Shown here: piece after piece, positions 52,524 through 62,565 of the stretch
How the letters are laid out: the number at the start of each line of letters is the position of its first letter
Numbering within the stretch: position 1 is the stretch's first letter
NCBI GenBank assembly: GCA_040756995.1
Contig: JBFLYK010000033.1
Coordinates: 23,209-87,208, forward strand
DNA: 64,000 bases
Direction: 5' to 3'
Origin: BP-133 sp040756995
GTDB lineage: Bacteria; Actinomycetota; Acidimicrobiia; IMCC26256; BP-133
Made by a program: the position numbers and the translations under genes
The notes under the pieces: model-generated
What the model saw: only the letters and a program-made list of their open reading frames with translations
Databases searched by the model: none
Told to the model about the DNA's origin: nothing

Positions 52524-53159
52524 TCAGTCTACCGGGCTCCGATAGAGCCCGCGCTCGGTGATGATGCGGACGGCCCCCGGCGGCACCAGCCCGTCCAGCG
52601 GCCAGCCCCGGTTGGCCCGGGCCCGCAGGTCGGTGGACGACACGTCCAGCCGGGGAATCGACAGCCGGACGCACTCCCACCCGCCCGGGAGGGACTCCTC
52701 TTCCGGGAGTCGGTGCGCCGGAGGCGGCCCGGTGGCCAGGACTCCCTCCGGATCGGGTGCCCGGTCCACCACGGCCAGCGTCGCCAGCCGGGGCAGCTGC
52801 TCGACCCCCACCCAGGAATGCATGGTGGCGGCTACATCGGCGCCTACGACGAGAAACAGCTTCCGGCCCGGAGCGGAGAGGGCTTCCAGGGTCTGGTAGG
52901 TGTAGCTCGGCCCGTCCCGCTCCACCTCGATCGACGACACCTCGAGCCCGGCGATGCCCTCCACCGCCGCTTCGACCATGGCCATCCGGTCGGCGGCCGG
53001 CGCCGTCACGCTCCCCCGCTTCTGCCAGGGGTCGCCGGCCGGCACCAGCACCACCCGGTCGAGCGCCAGCGCCCGCCGGGCCTCGACCGCGCTGACCACG
53101 TGGGCCACATGGATGGGGTCGAAGGTCCCCCCGAAGACACCGACACGCTCGTCAGCCAC
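52524..53159 (-). CDS. nadD: Nicotinate-nucleotide adenylyltransferase
   Basis: 211 aa. FGGTFDPIHVAH carries the nucleotidyltransferase (T/H)xGH motif; WQKRGSVTAPAADRMAM and STDLRARANRGWPL match NadD. Makes NaAD from NaMN and ATP in NAD synthesis. Start GTG 53159 (VADERVGVFGG). nadD-rsfS is the normal pairing. The gene diverges from the ACT protein at 53208. Confidence 0.93.
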   Translation of the reverse strand: MADERVGVFGGTFDPIHVAHVVSAVEARRALALDRVVLVPAGDPWQKRGSVTAPAADRMAMVEAAVEGIAGLEVSSIEVERDGPSYTYQTLEALSAPGRKLFLVVGADVAATMHSWVGVEQLPRLATLAVVDRAPDPEGVLATGPPPAHRLPEEESLPGGWECVRLSIPRLDVSSTDLRARANRGWPLDGLVPPGAVRIITERGLYRSPVD

Positions 53160-53207
53160 GATGCCCGGGGAGCATACGAGGAGCGCGCGGTCGGTAAGGT
53201 GCCGGAG

Positions 53208-53903
53208 ATGGCGATGGCTCACGTCCTGGTGCGGGTCTGGCTGCCCGACCGGCCCGGTGCGCTCGGTCAGGTCGCATCGCGGATCGGTTCCGTCCGGGGT
53301 GACATCGTGGGCGTCGACGTCCTGGAGTGCGACGGCGGCGTGGCCATCGACGAGTTCGCCGTCAACCTGGCCGACGCCGACCTCGTGCCGATGCTGGTCC
53401 GGGAGATCGAGGAGGTCGACGGCGCCTCGGTCGAGGAGGTCCGCGTCGTCAACCACTTCCCCGATCCCCGCCTCGACGCCCTCGAGTCGGCGATCCGCCT
53501 CTGCCAGGTGGCCGGCGTCAAAGAGCTCCACGAGGCGCTGGTCGAGCAGGTCCGCCAGGAGTTCCTGGCCGAATGGGCCGCGCTCATCGTGGGCGTCGGA
53601 CCGGCCGAGGAACACGTCCCGGGCAACGGCGCCGACGCCGGCGAGGCCCGCGTCGTCGCCGTCTCGGGTGAGGCCCCGGCGGCCGACCACGTCGAGGCCC
53701 TCGCCCTCGGAGTGGCCGCCTCCCCCCTGGTGGCCAGCGGCGCCGCCGGTCCCGAGGACCTCGCCGCCGCGCCGCTCCCCCGTCACCGCTCCGTCCTCCT
53801 GGCCAGTCGCAGCGGCTACGCCCTCCGGGAACGGGAGCGGGGCCAGCTCATTGCCCTGGCCCGCATCGCCGACCGCCTCTGGGAACTGCTCGGGCCCGCC
53901 TAG
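53208..53903 (+). CDS. ACT-domain protein
   Basis: 231 aa. N-terminal ACT domain (VLVRVWLPDRPGALGQVASRIGSVRGDIVGVDV), then a helical middle and a segment with VLLASRSGYALRERERGQL. ACT domains bind amino acids or other small ligands; the target enzyme is unknown. ATG 53208 is used. It is the only plus-strand gene in this stretch and converges with the small zinc ribbon (3-base overlap region at 53900-53903). Confidence 0.82.
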   Translation: MAMAHVLVRVWLPDRPGALGQVASRIGSVRGDIVGVDVLECDGGVAIDEFAVNLADADLVPMLVREIEEVDGASVEEVRVVNHFPDPRLDALESAIRLCQVAGVKELHEALVEQVRQEFLAEWAALIVGVGPAEEHVPGNGADAGEARVVAVSGEAPAADHVEALALGVAASPLVASGAAGPEDLAAAPLPRHRSVLLASRSGYALRERERGQLIALARIADRLWELLGPA

Positions 53904-54040
53904 TCCTCGGCTTCCGGTAGGTCGGCGCCGCAACGGCTGCACTGCCGGTCATCGGGCCGGTCCGGCACGGCGCCGCACTCCGGGCAGAGGAGATGGGCCC
54001 AGCACACCGGGTCGCCGCCGGTCTCGTCGGCGTCCGTCAC
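53900..54040 (-). CDS. 46-aa zinc-ribbon protein
   Basis: Two knuckles, CPEC and CSRC, spaced 15 residues, plus an extra Cys at VCWAH. GTG 54040 sits in a GTGA overlap with the corA stop, so it would be translated with CorA; TAG is at 53900-53902, overlapping the end of the ACT gene. No family named; a regulator or partner of CorA is only a possibility. Confidence 0.68.
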   Translation of the reverse strand: MTDADETGGDPVCWAHLLCPECGAVPDRPDDRQCSRCGADLPEAED

Positions 54041-55008
54041 AGCCAGCCGCTCCGGCGGAAATAGCGGTACAGCGTGGCGCAGGCCGCGGCCATTCCACCC
54101 AGGATCATCGGATAGCCGCCCACCCAGCCGAGTTCCGGCATGTGCTCGAAGTTCATGCCGTAGATGCCGGCCACCATCGTCGGCACGGCGGCGATGGCCA
54201 CCCAGGCCGAGATCTTCCGCATGTCCTCGTTCTGGCGGACAGTGACGGAGGTCAGGTTGGCCGACAGGATGCTGGTCAAGAGATCGGAGAACGTGTCCGC
54301 CCGCTCGACGACCTTGAGGACGTGGTCGTGGACATCGCGGAAGTACTCCCTGATGTCTTCATGGATGATCTCGAACTTGCGCTGGTGCAGGGCGTCGAGC
54401 GCCTCCTCCAGCGGGGCGGCCGCCTGGTGGAGCTCGAGCACTTCCCGCTTGAGCATGTAGATCCGCTGGACGGGGTTGTGGCCCCGTTCGGAGAAGACCT
54501 CGAGCTCCACCTCGCCGATGTCGTTCTCGAGCCCGGCGATGACGGGCCCGTAGTCGTCGACGACGTGGTCGACGATGGCGTGCAGCACCGCGCCCGGCCC
54601 GCAGCGGAGCAGGTCCTCGCGGGCTTCGACGGCCCGGCGCACCCCCGACAGCGCGGCGGCCTCCCCGTGGCGGACGTGGACGATGAAGCCCTCCCCCACG
54701 AACACCAGGATCTCGCCGAACTCGACCCGCTCCTCGGCGTCGAGGTACCGGGCCGTCTTGAGGACGAGGAACAGCGAGTCGTCGTAGACCTCGAGCTTTG
54801 GTCGCTGGTGGGCCTTGACGGCGTCCTCCACCGCCAGTTCGTGGAGATCGAAGGCGGCCCGGACGGAGTCGAACTCGTCCGTCGTCGGCTCGTACAGGCC
54901 CAGCCAGATGAAGGCGTCAGGACGGCGACAGGCCGCGGGCACATGCTCGAGCTCCAGCCGGCCCTCGACCCGCTTCCCGTCCACGTAGAGCGCCGAGTCG
55001 ACGATCAC
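54037..55008 (-). CDS. corA: CorA-family magnesium/divalent cation channel
   Basis: 323 aa. The cytosolic domain (residues 1-255) is followed by two C-terminal helices with the signature YGMNFEHMPEL between them. Forms pentamers that admit Mg2+. Start ATG 55008; the stop overlaps the small zinc-ribbon gene. It lies between the VWA gene and the nadD region, inserted into the otherwise conserved proA-nadD neighbourhood. Confidence 0.92.
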   Translation of the reverse strand: MIVDSALYVDGKRVEGRLELEHVPAACRRPDAFIWLGLYEPTTDEFDSVRAAFDLHELAVEDAVKAHQRPKLEVYDDSLFLVLKTARYLDAEERVEFGEILVFVGEGFIVHVRHGEAAALSGVRRAVEAREDLLRCGPGAVLHAIVDHVVDDYGPVIAGLENDIGEVELEVFSERGHNPVQRIYMLKREVLELHQAAAPLEEALDALHQRKFEIIHEDIREYFRDVHDHVLKVVERADTFSDLLTSILSANLTSVTVRQNEDMRKISAWVAIAAVPTMVAGIYGMNFEHMPELGWVGGYPMILGGMAAACATLYRYFRRSGWL

Positions 55009-55024
55009 GACTCGATTCTCCCAC

Positions 55025-56494
55025 TTAGGCCTCGATGACGGCCTCGACGAAGCGCTCCAGCTGCCGGAGGTTGCGGCACTCGTAGACCCCGTCGCAGTAC
55101 TTGGCGTAGTCGGCGATGACGGAGTCGCCGGTGTTCCAGTAGGCCACCGGTTCGGGGTCGATCCAGTACAGGTGGCGGGCCTTCTTGCGCAGCTCGGCCA
55201 GGACCCACGACTGGCTGGCGTGGTAGTTGTTCCGGGCGTCGCCGAGGATGATCACCGACGTCTTCGGCGTCACCTCGTTGCCCCACTTCTGGTGGAAGAC
55301 CTCGAAGGCGTGGCCGTAGTCGGAGTGCCCATCGACCCACACGACGTCGGCCTCGGTGTTGATCCGCTTCACGGCGTCGCCCAGGTCGGCGTTGCCCTCG
55401 AAGAACCTCGTGACCTCGTCGATGCCGTCGATGAAGACGAAGCTCCGCACCCGGGAGAACTGACTGGCCAGGGCGTGCACCAGTTGCAGCGTGAAGCGGG
55501 CGAAGCTGGCCACCGACCCCGAGATGTCGGCGATGACCATGATCTCGGGCTTGGTCGGATGCGGCCGGCGGAACCGGGGGTCGGCCGGCACGCCGCCGTA
55601 GGCCAGCGAATGCCGCACTGTGGAGCGGAAGTCGAGCTGGCCCCGGTGGTGGCGACGGCGCCGCATGGCCAGCCGGGCGGCCAGCGCCCGGGCCAGCGGG
55701 CCGATGGCCCGTTGCAGGGCGGCCATCTCCTCCCTCGAGGCGTGCATGAACTCGACGTCTTCCGGCAGCTTGGCCCGGAGCGAGCGGGCCATCGCCTCCG
55801 GGCCCCGGTCGGCCACCAGCCGCCGGCGGATCTCGGCCTCCACCTCCTGCCGGAGGCGCTCGATGCGGGCGGCGAGCTCCTCGCGGGCCAGACGCTCCTC
55901 CAGCTCGTCGGCGAAGCCGCCCCTCTCGGCGGCGAGCTGCTCCATCAGCCGGTCGAGGAGGCCGTCGAGATCGAGCGCCCGCAGCGTCCGGTACAGGTAG
56001 TACGTGCCGCCCACCGGCCGCCCCGGTTCCATGCCGGCGTGGCGGGTGACGGCGGCGGCGGCGAAGCGGCGCAGGGCGTCGGGATCGAGGATGGCCCGGA
56101 TGAGCATGGCCGCCAGCTCCTCCTGCGACGCCTCTCCCCCGGCGCCGCCGCCGGGCATCGAGCCCGGGACGGGGACGCCGCCGCCCCGCCCGTCCGGCGC
56201 CTCCTCGTCCTCCTCGCCGTCGAAGGAGAAGGGCTGGAGCGCGAAGTAGACGTCGAAGAGGATGTTGAAGACCTTCTGGTGATCGGCGTGCTTGACCAAC
56301 GTCGCCGCCAGCGCCGTCTTGAACGCCGCCCGGTCTTCGAGGGGCACGTGCTCGAGGGCCCGCATGGCGTCGAGGTTCTCCGTCATCGACACCGGCAGCC
56401 CGGCGGCCCGCAGCTCGTGGACGAAGCCCGACAGGAGGTCGAGCAGCTTGTCCGGGGCCGGGACCTCGATGGTCGAGGGGTCGCGGGCGGTCAC
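55025..56494 (-). CDS. VWA-domain protein, CoxE-like
   Basis: 489 aa. A C-terminal von Willebrand A domain with MIDAS motif DISGS (IMVIADISGSVASF) and later TSVIILGDARNN. The N-terminal half is helical and charged, with a Gly/Pro-rich insert (about 120-140). With the adjacent MoxR ATPase this is the MoxR/VWA chaperone pairing, known for maturation of CO dehydrogenase and other complexes; no cox genes are present, so the client is unknown. Confidence 0.88.
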   Translation of the reverse strand: MTARDPSTIEVPAPDKLLDLLSGFVHELRAAGLPVSMTENLDAMRALEHVPLEDRAAFKTALAATLVKHADHQKVFNILFDVYFALQPFSFDGEEDEEAPDGRGGGVPVPGSMPGGGAGGEASQEELAAMLIRAILDPDALRRFAAAAVTRHAGMEPGRPVGGTYYLYRTLRALDLDGLLDRLMEQLAAERGGFADELEERLAREELAARIERLRQEVEAEIRRRLVADRGPEAMARSLRAKLPEDVEFMHASREEMAALQRAIGPLARALAARLAMRRRRHHRGQLDFRSTVRHSLAYGGVPADPRFRRPHPTKPEIMVIADISGSVASFARFTLQLVHALASQFSRVRSFVFIDGIDEVTRFFEGNADLGDAVKRINTEADVVWVDGHSDYGHAFEVFHQKWGNEVTPKTSVIILGDARNNYHASQSWVLAELRKKARHLYWIDPEPVAYWNTGDSVIADYAKYCDGVYECRNLRQLERFVEAVIEA

Positions 56495-56498
56495 CGGC

Positions 56499-57371
<873 letters not shown>

Positions 57372-57443
57372 GGGATTGGTTCCGCCTTTCGAGGGTGCGG
57401 ACCGGATGGTGCGGACCGAAATGGATTGGGTTGTTTGAAGAGA

Positions 57444-58706
57444 CTAGCCCCGGGTCTGGCCGTCGCCCCACACGACGTACTTGTAGGTCGTGAGCTCCCG
57501 CAGGGCCATGGGCCCCCGGGCGTGGAGCTTCTGGGTCGAGATGCCGATCTCGGCGCCGAAGCCGAATTCCTCGCCGTCGGTGAAGCGGGTGGAGGCGTTG
57601 ACCGTGACCGTGCCGGCGTCGACCGCTCCGACGAACCGGCGGGCGGCGGCGACGTCCTCGGTGACGATGGCCTCGGTGTGGCCGGTGCCGAACCGGTTCA
57701 CGTGGGCGACGGCCGCTTCGAGGTCGGGCACGACGGCCACCGACATCTTGAGGGCCAGGAACTCCCGGGCGTAGTCGTCGTCGGTCGCCGGCCCCATGCC
57801 CGGGACGAGCCGGCGGGCGGCCTCGTCGCCGACCAGCTCGACGCCGGCGTTCCGGAGGGCGGCGCCGACCCGGGGCAGGAAGCCGTCGGCCACGGCGGCG
57901 TGCACCAGCAGCGATTCGGCGGCGTTGCAGACACTGGGCCGCTGCGTCTTGGCGTTGAGGACGATGTCGAGCGCCCGGTCGAGGTCGGCGGCGGCGTCGA
58001 CGTAGACGTGGCAGTTGCCGTCGCCGTCGATGACGTACGGCACCTTGGCGTTGTCGAGGATGGACCGCACCAGCGACGGCCCGCCCCTGGGGATGAGGCA
58101 GTCGACGTAGCCGGTGAGCTGCATGAGCTCGACGGCCGCTTCGTGGGAGACGTCCTCGACGAGGAGGACGGAGTCCTCCGGCAGCCCGGCCTTGGCCGCT
58201 CCCTCCCGCAGGAGGGCGGTCACCGCCTGGTTGGAGCGCAGCGCAGTGGAGGAACCCCGGAGCAGGGCGGCGTTACCGGACTTGAGGCACAGCCCGCCGG
58301 CGTCGCTGGTCACGTTGGGCCGGTTCTCGTAGATGATCGCCACCACGCCGAGGGGGACGCGGACGCGGGAGATCTCCAGGCCGTTGGGCCGCTTCCACCC
58401 GTCGAGGACTTCGCCGACGGGGTCGGGGAGGGCGGCGACCTTCCGGAGGCCGGCGGCCATGCCGGCCAGCCGGGCGTCGGTCAGCGTCAGGCGGTCGAGC
58501 GGGCCGGCCTCCATGCCGCCCGCCGCGGCGGCCTCCAGGTCGGCGGCGTTGGCCTCGAGCACCTCGGCGCTGCGCTGCTCGAGCAGATGGGCGGCGGCCA
58601 GGAGCGCCTCGTCCTTGGCCGCCGTGGAGGCGGTGGCCAGCTGCCGGGAAGCGGCCTTGGCCCGCCGGCCCAGCTCGGCGACGGGCGTGGATGCGGAGCT
58701 CGACAT
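57444..58706 (-). CDS. proA: Gamma-glutamyl phosphate reductase
   Basis: 420 aa, second step of proline synthesis. Catalytic Cys in QRPSVCNAAES; VAIIYENRPNVTSDAGGLCLKSGNA is the conserved NADP site region; the C-terminus ALRELTTYKYVVWGDGQTRG is typical. Separated from proB by a small plus-strand membrane gene. Confidence 0.95.
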   Translation of the reverse strand: MSSSASTPVAELGRRAKAASRQLATASTAAKDEALLAAAHLLEQRSAEVLEANAADLEAAAAGGMEAGPLDRLTLTDARLAGMAAGLRKVAALPDPVGEVLDGWKRPNGLEISRVRVPLGVVAIIYENRPNVTSDAGGLCLKSGNAALLRGSSTALRSNQAVTALLREGAAKAGLPEDSVLLVEDVSHEAAVELMQLTGYVDCLIPRGGPSLVRSILDNAKVPYVIDGDGNCHVYVDAAADLDRALDIVLNAKTQRPSVCNAAESLLVHAAVADGFLPRVGAALRNAGVELVGDEAARRLVPGMGPATDDDYAREFLALKMSVAVVPDLEAAVAHVNRFGTGHTEAIVTEDVAAARRFVGAVDAGTVTVNASTRFTDGEEFGFGAEIGISTQKLHARGPMALRELTTYKYVVWGDGQTRG

Positions 58707-58932
58707 GGAGTCACTTTACCGGCGAGGGTCCCTGAGCCCCGGCTGGGAAATCCGACGGTGGAGCGCCGGCCGGCCTTGCTACGCTGACCCCGCTGAGGGC
58801 GAAAGCGACAATGCGTTTGCCGGCGGGCGGCCGATGGGGACGAATTCCGACAGACGTATCGCGGCGTCCTTCAGGTTTCGCTCAGGTCGTGCGACGGTGG
58901 GGCCCGCCAAGGACGCGGGAGGAGCTGGGGAC

Positions 58933-59325
58933 ATGGATCGTGGGTTGAAGTGGCGGCTGTCACAGGGGCATCCCCTCGACGACTTCCCGCGCGATCGCAC
59001 GACCGATCCCCTCTCGACCGTGCTCGGGTCGCTCGTCGGCACTTTCTCCGTCCTGAGCATGGCGTGGATGGTGGTGCTCGGCTTCGTCGGCGGCACCGTC
59101 CCGGTCGTCGGCTGGGAGCTCTCCGGCGGGTTGGCCGGGGGCCTGGCCTGGCTGATGGTCATGGCCAGCGTCGGCGTCGTCGTCCTGTGGTTCGCGCCGC
59201 TGATGCTGTCGATGGCGGCCTACGCCGGCCTCTCCCGCCTGGCCCCGGCGCTGGCCCGGGCCGTCAAGCGCCCGCAGCGCTCGCCGCACCGGCGGCACCA
59301 CAACCCGATCTCCCGCGCCGCGTAA
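58933..59325 (+). CDS. Small membrane protein between proA and proB
   Basis: 130 aa, about two helices (LGSLVGTFSVLSMAWMVVLGFV and GGLAGGLAWLMVMASVGVVVLWF). Basic, His/Arg-rich tail. ATG 58933 follows GGAGGAGCTGGGG. No family recognised. It is the lone plus-strand gene between proA and proB, with about 226 bases of upstream intergenic space. Confidence 0.7.
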   Translation: MDRGLKWRLSQGHPLDDFPRDRTTDPLSTVLGSLVGTFSVLSMAWMVVLGFVGGTVPVVGWELSGGLAGGLAWLMVMASVGVVVLWFAPLMLSMAAYAGLSRLAPALARAVKRPQRSPHRRHHNPISRAA

Positions 59326-59341
59326 CCCCGGCCGCCACCGG

Positions 59342-60430
59342 CTACTGCGGGAGGACGACGAGGTCGTCGCGGTGGATGACCTCGTGCGGTGCGCCTTCGG
59401 GCAGGTCGCTGGTGCGTGACCCGGCCAGTTCGGAGAGCAGCACGGAGCTGTAACGGACGAGGCCCTTGGCGAACGGCCGCCCGTCGGGCCCGATGACCTC
59501 GACGGCGTCGTCGGCATCGAAGCGGCCCTCCACCGCCCGCACCCCGGCGGGCAGGAGTGACCGGCCCGACTCGACCAGCGCCCGGCGGGCGCCGTCGTCG
59601 ACCACCAACCGGCCGGCGGCGCCCTGGGCGAAGGCGATCCACAGCTTGCGGCTGCCGAGCCGCTTGGTCCGGGGCCGCACCACCGTCCCCACCGCCTCGC
59701 CGTGGACCGCCCGGGGAAGGACCTCGGGCACGGAGGCGGCGGCGATGACCGCCCGCACACCTGACCAGGCGGCGATCTTGGCCGCGGCCAGCTTGGAGGC
59801 CATGCCACCGCTCCCCCGCTCGGTGCCCGTCCCGCCCGCCACCGCCTCCAGGGCGGCGTCGACCTCGGCGATCTCCTCGATGAGCGTGGCGGCCTCGTCG
59901 ATCCGGGGATCGGCGGTCATGAGCCCCGACGTGTCGGTCAGCAGGAGCAGCAGGTCGGCCCCCACCAGGTGGGCGACGAGGGCGGCCAGCCGGTCGTTGT
60001 CGCCGTAGCGGATCTCGTCGTCGGCCACGGTGTCGTTCTCGTTGACAATCGGCACCGCCCCGAGGTCCAGCAGCCGGCGCAGCGTCTGGCGGGCGTGGAG
60101 GTACTGGGTGCGGTGGATGAAGTCGTAGGGGGTGAGCAGCACCTGCCCCGCCACGAGACCGTGGGTGGCGAGGATGGCGCAGAACCGCTCCATCAGGCGG
60201 GGCTGGCCGATGGCGGCCACCGCCTGAAGGGTGCCGATGTCGGTCGGGCGGCGCTCCAGGCCCAGGGCGGGGAGGCCGGCGGCGATCGCCCCCGAGGAGA
60301 CGAGCACGAGCTCGTGGCCGGCGGCCCGCACGGCGGCGATCTCGGCACACAGCTTGAGGAGCGGCTCGGCCGCCACCTCGCCGCTGTCGTCGGTCAGCGA
60401 GCTGGTGCCGACCTTGGCGACGACGATCAT
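59342..60430 (-). CDS. proB: Glutamate 5-kinase with PUA domain
   Basis: 362 aa. Amino-acid kinase fold with KVGTSSLTDD, VLVSSGAIAAGL and ENDTVADDEIRYGDND; C-terminal PUA domain (GRSLLPAGVRAVEGRFDADDAVEV). Phosphorylates glutamate for proline synthesis. Its start overlaps the obgE stop by 4 bases. Confidence 0.94.
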   Translation of the reverse strand: MIVVAKVGTSSLTDDSGEVAAEPLLKLCAEIAAVRAAGHELVLVSSGAIAAGLPALGLERRPTDIGTLQAVAAIGQPRLMERFCAILATHGLVAGQVLLTPYDFIHRTQYLHARQTLRRLLDLGAVPIVNENDTVADDEIRYGDNDRLAALVAHLVGADLLLLLTDTSGLMTADPRIDEAATLIEEIAEVDAALEAVAGGTGTERGSGGMASKLAAAKIAAWSGVRAVIAAASVPEVLPRAVHGEAVGTVVRPRTKRLGSRKLWIAFAQGAAGRLVVDDGARRALVESGRSLLPAGVRAVEGRFDADDAVEVIGPDGRPFAKGLVRYSSVLLSELAGSRTSDLPEGAPHEVIHRDDLVVLPQ

Positions 60431-61737
60431 GAGCGGCGCCGGCGGGGTCCGGTGGTATCGGCCGCTTCCGCTTCGCCGCCCGCGAGGTCGTTCACCGCCG
60501 CCGTGGGGTCGTGGTACTCGAGCTCGATCTCGGCCACCCGCACCGTGTCGCCGTGGCGGGCGCCGGCGCGGGCGAGCGCCCGGTCCACTCCCAGGCGCCG
60601 GAACCGGTCCTGGACGTAGGCCAGCGCCTCGGGGTTGGTCAGGTCGGCCATGGCCACGACCCGCTCGGCCAGCCGGCCGACGACCCGGAAGGCACCGTCC
60701 TCGTCCCGCCGGACGCTGAAGCCCTCTTCGGCCGGCCGGTGCACGACGAACGACTCGGGCTCGCTCTCGATCTGCCGGGCCTGCTCCACCAGGCGGCTCA
60801 CCGCCCCGAGGAAAGGGCCCAGACCTTCGTGGGTGACGGCCGAGATGCGCATGCCGTCAAAGTCGACGTCCGGTGAGGCGACGTCGGCCTTGGTCCCGAT
60901 GACCAGCCGGGGTCGCTCCAGCAGCCCGGGCTCGTAACGGCCGAGCTCCTCGAGCAGCACGCGCTCCTGATCGGCGGGACTGCGGCCCTCCATGGAGGCC
61001 AGATCGAGCAGCACGACCAGCACCCGGGCCCGCTCCACGTGGCGCAGGAACTGATGCCCCAGCCCCCGCCCCTCCGACGCCCCCTCGATCAGGCCGGGAA
61101 TGTCGGCGACGACGAACTCGCTGTCCCCCACCCGCACCACGCCGAGGTTGGGGACCAGCGTGGTGAAGGGGTAATCGGCGATCTTCGGCTTGGCGGCCGA
61201 GATCGCCGAGATCAGCGTCGACTTGCCGGCGTTGGGAAACCCGACGAGGGCGACATCGGCGATCAGCCGCAGCTCGAGGCGCAGCCAGCGTTCCTCGCCG
61301 TACTCGCCCTGCTCGGCGAAGCCGGGCGCCCGCCGGGAGTTCGACAGGAAGTGGGCGTTTCCGCGCCCACCCCGACCGCCGCGGGCCGCCAGCATCCGGT
61401 CGCCGGAGTGCACGAGGTCGGCCAGGATCGTGCCGTCCCGGTCCCGCACGATCGTGCCCTCGGGAACGGGCACCAGGAGGTCGTGGCCGGTGGCACCGTG
61501 GCGCTTGTTGCCCGAGCCGTGGCCCCCTGACTCGGCCTTGCGGTGCGGATGATCGCGGAAGGCGATCAGCGAGGCGACGTTGCGGTCGGCCACGAGCCAG
61601 ACGTCGCCGCCCTTGCCACCGTCACCGCCATTCGGCCCACCCCGGTCGACGTAGGGCTCCCGCCGGAAGGCGACCGCGCCGGCCCCGCCGTCGCCGCCCT
61701 TCAGGTTCACCATCGCTTCGTCCGTGAAATCAGACAT
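60427..61737 (-). CDS. obgE: Obg-family GTPase
   Basis: 436 aa. Gly-rich Obg domain (GGDGGAGAVAFRREPYVDRGGP), G1 GFPNAGKS, G3 DIPGL, and NTKAD replaced by GTKADV for G4; C-terminal OCT domain. Acts in large-subunit assembly and stress control. Adjacent to rpmA and rplU, as in most bacteria. Confidence 0.95.
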   Translation of the reverse strand: MSDFTDEAMVNLKGGDGGAGAVAFRREPYVDRGGPNGGDGGKGGDVWLVADRNVASLIAFRDHPHRKAESGGHGSGNKRHGATGHDLLVPVPEGTIVRDRDGTILADLVHSGDRMLAARGGRGGRGNAHFLSNSRRAPGFAEQGEYGEERWLRLELRLIADVALVGFPNAGKSTLISAISAAKPKIADYPFTTLVPNLGVVRVGDSEFVVADIPGLIEGASEGRGLGHQFLRHVERARVLVVLLDLASMEGRSPADQERVLLEELGRYEPGLLERPRLVIGTKADVASPDVDFDGMRISAVTHEGLGPFLGAVSRLVEQARQIESEPESFVVHRPAEEGFSVRRDEDGAFRVVGRLAERVVAMADLTNPEALAYVQDRFRRLGVDRALARAGARHGDTVRVAEIELEYHDPTAAVNDLAGGEAEAADTTGPRRRRS

Positions 61738-61790
61738 TTCGTCAAGAGGATAGGAGCGCGCGCCGCCAGTACCCGCAGCCCACCCACCTC

Positions 61791-61906
61791 AATTGGCGTT
61801 CGATTACCGGAATGGTGCGGAAAAGGAACGCCAGAACGTCTCGGCGCCAAGGCGCGGTTCAAATTGGCGTTCGTTTACCGGGGATAGGGCGGAAAACGAA
61901 CGCCAG
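61791..61906. repeat. Two hairpin-forming 44/45-bp repeats upstream of obgE
   Basis: Copies at 61791-61834 and 61862-61906 share most positions (AATTGGCGTTCGnTTACCGG start). The second has a 12-bp perfect inverted repeat TGGCGTTCGTTT/AAACGAACGCCA; the first keeps 8 bp. Start-to-start distance is 71. They may be REP-like elements; no other gene lies in 61738-61932. Confidence 0.72.
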
Positions 61907-61932
61907 TTGGGAGGGGCCGGGAGGCCCGCCGG

Positions 61933-62187
61933 TTACTCGCCCGGGAGGACGTCGACGAGCCGGCGGCCGCGGCGGCTGCCGAACTTCACGGTCCCGTCGG
62001 CGGTGGCGAAGAGCGTGTCGTCGCCGCCCCGGCCGACGTTGTTGCCGGGGTGGAACTTCGTGCCCCGCTGCCGGACGATGATCGAGCCGGCGGTGACGGC
62101 GGTGCCGTCGAAGACCTTCACGCCGAGCCGCTGGGCGGCGGAGTCCCGCCCGTTGCGGGAGGAGGAGGCACCCTTCTTCTTCGACAT
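61933..62187 (-). CDS. rpmA: 50S ribosomal protein L27
   Basis: 84 aa. MSKKKGASSSRNGRDSAAQRLGVKVF is the standard start and IVRQRGTKFHPGNNVGRGGDDTLFA is diagnostic. Lies at the A/P site rim of the large subunit. Overlaps nothing; 20 bases downstream of rplU. Confidence 0.97.
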   Translation of the reverse strand: MSKKKGASSSRNGRDSAAQRLGVKVFDGTAVTAGSIIVRQRGTKFHPGNNVGRGGDDTLFATADGTVKFGSRRGRRLVDVLPGE

Positions 62188-62207
62188 GTCGAGACCCTTC
62201 TACCCTT

Positions 62208-62519
62208 CTAACCCTTGGAGATCCCGGTGATCTCGATCGTCGTGTAGTGCTGCCGGTGGCCCCACTTCTTCCGGGCGTTCGTCTTGTTCTTGTAGACGAA
62301 CCCGTTGATCTTCGGGCCCTTGGCCTCGCCCACGACCCGGGCGGTCACCGAGGCGCCGGACAGCTGGGCCGGCGTCGACCGCACGTCGGAGCCGTCGACC
62401 AGCAGGACCGGCTGCAGCGTGACGGTCTCGCCCGAGACCCGCTCGACGTCGAGCCGCTGGCCCTCGGAGACCTTGTACTGCTTGCCGCCCGTCTTGATCA
62501 CCGCGTACATGCGCGCCAC
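62208..62519 (-). CDS. rplU: 50S ribosomal protein L21
   Basis: 103 aa. MYAVIKTGGKQYKVSEGQ and the end KKWGHRQHYTTIEITGI match L21. Transcribed with rpmA; upstream sequence to the rne stop is 46 bases. Confidence 0.97.
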   Translation of the reverse strand: MARMYAVIKTGGKQYKVSEGQRLDVERVSGETVTLQPVLLVDGSDVRSTPAQLSGASVTARVVGEAKGPKINGFVYKNKTNARKKWGHRQHYTTIEITGISKG

Positions 62520-62565
62520 ACCCCGCAGAAGCCGAATTCGGAAGTCACGATGGTAACAGCTGAGG

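Noticed and set aside
61791..61906. Intrinsic terminators between rpmA and obgE
   Set aside because: The hairpins lack a following T-tract and come as duplicated units.
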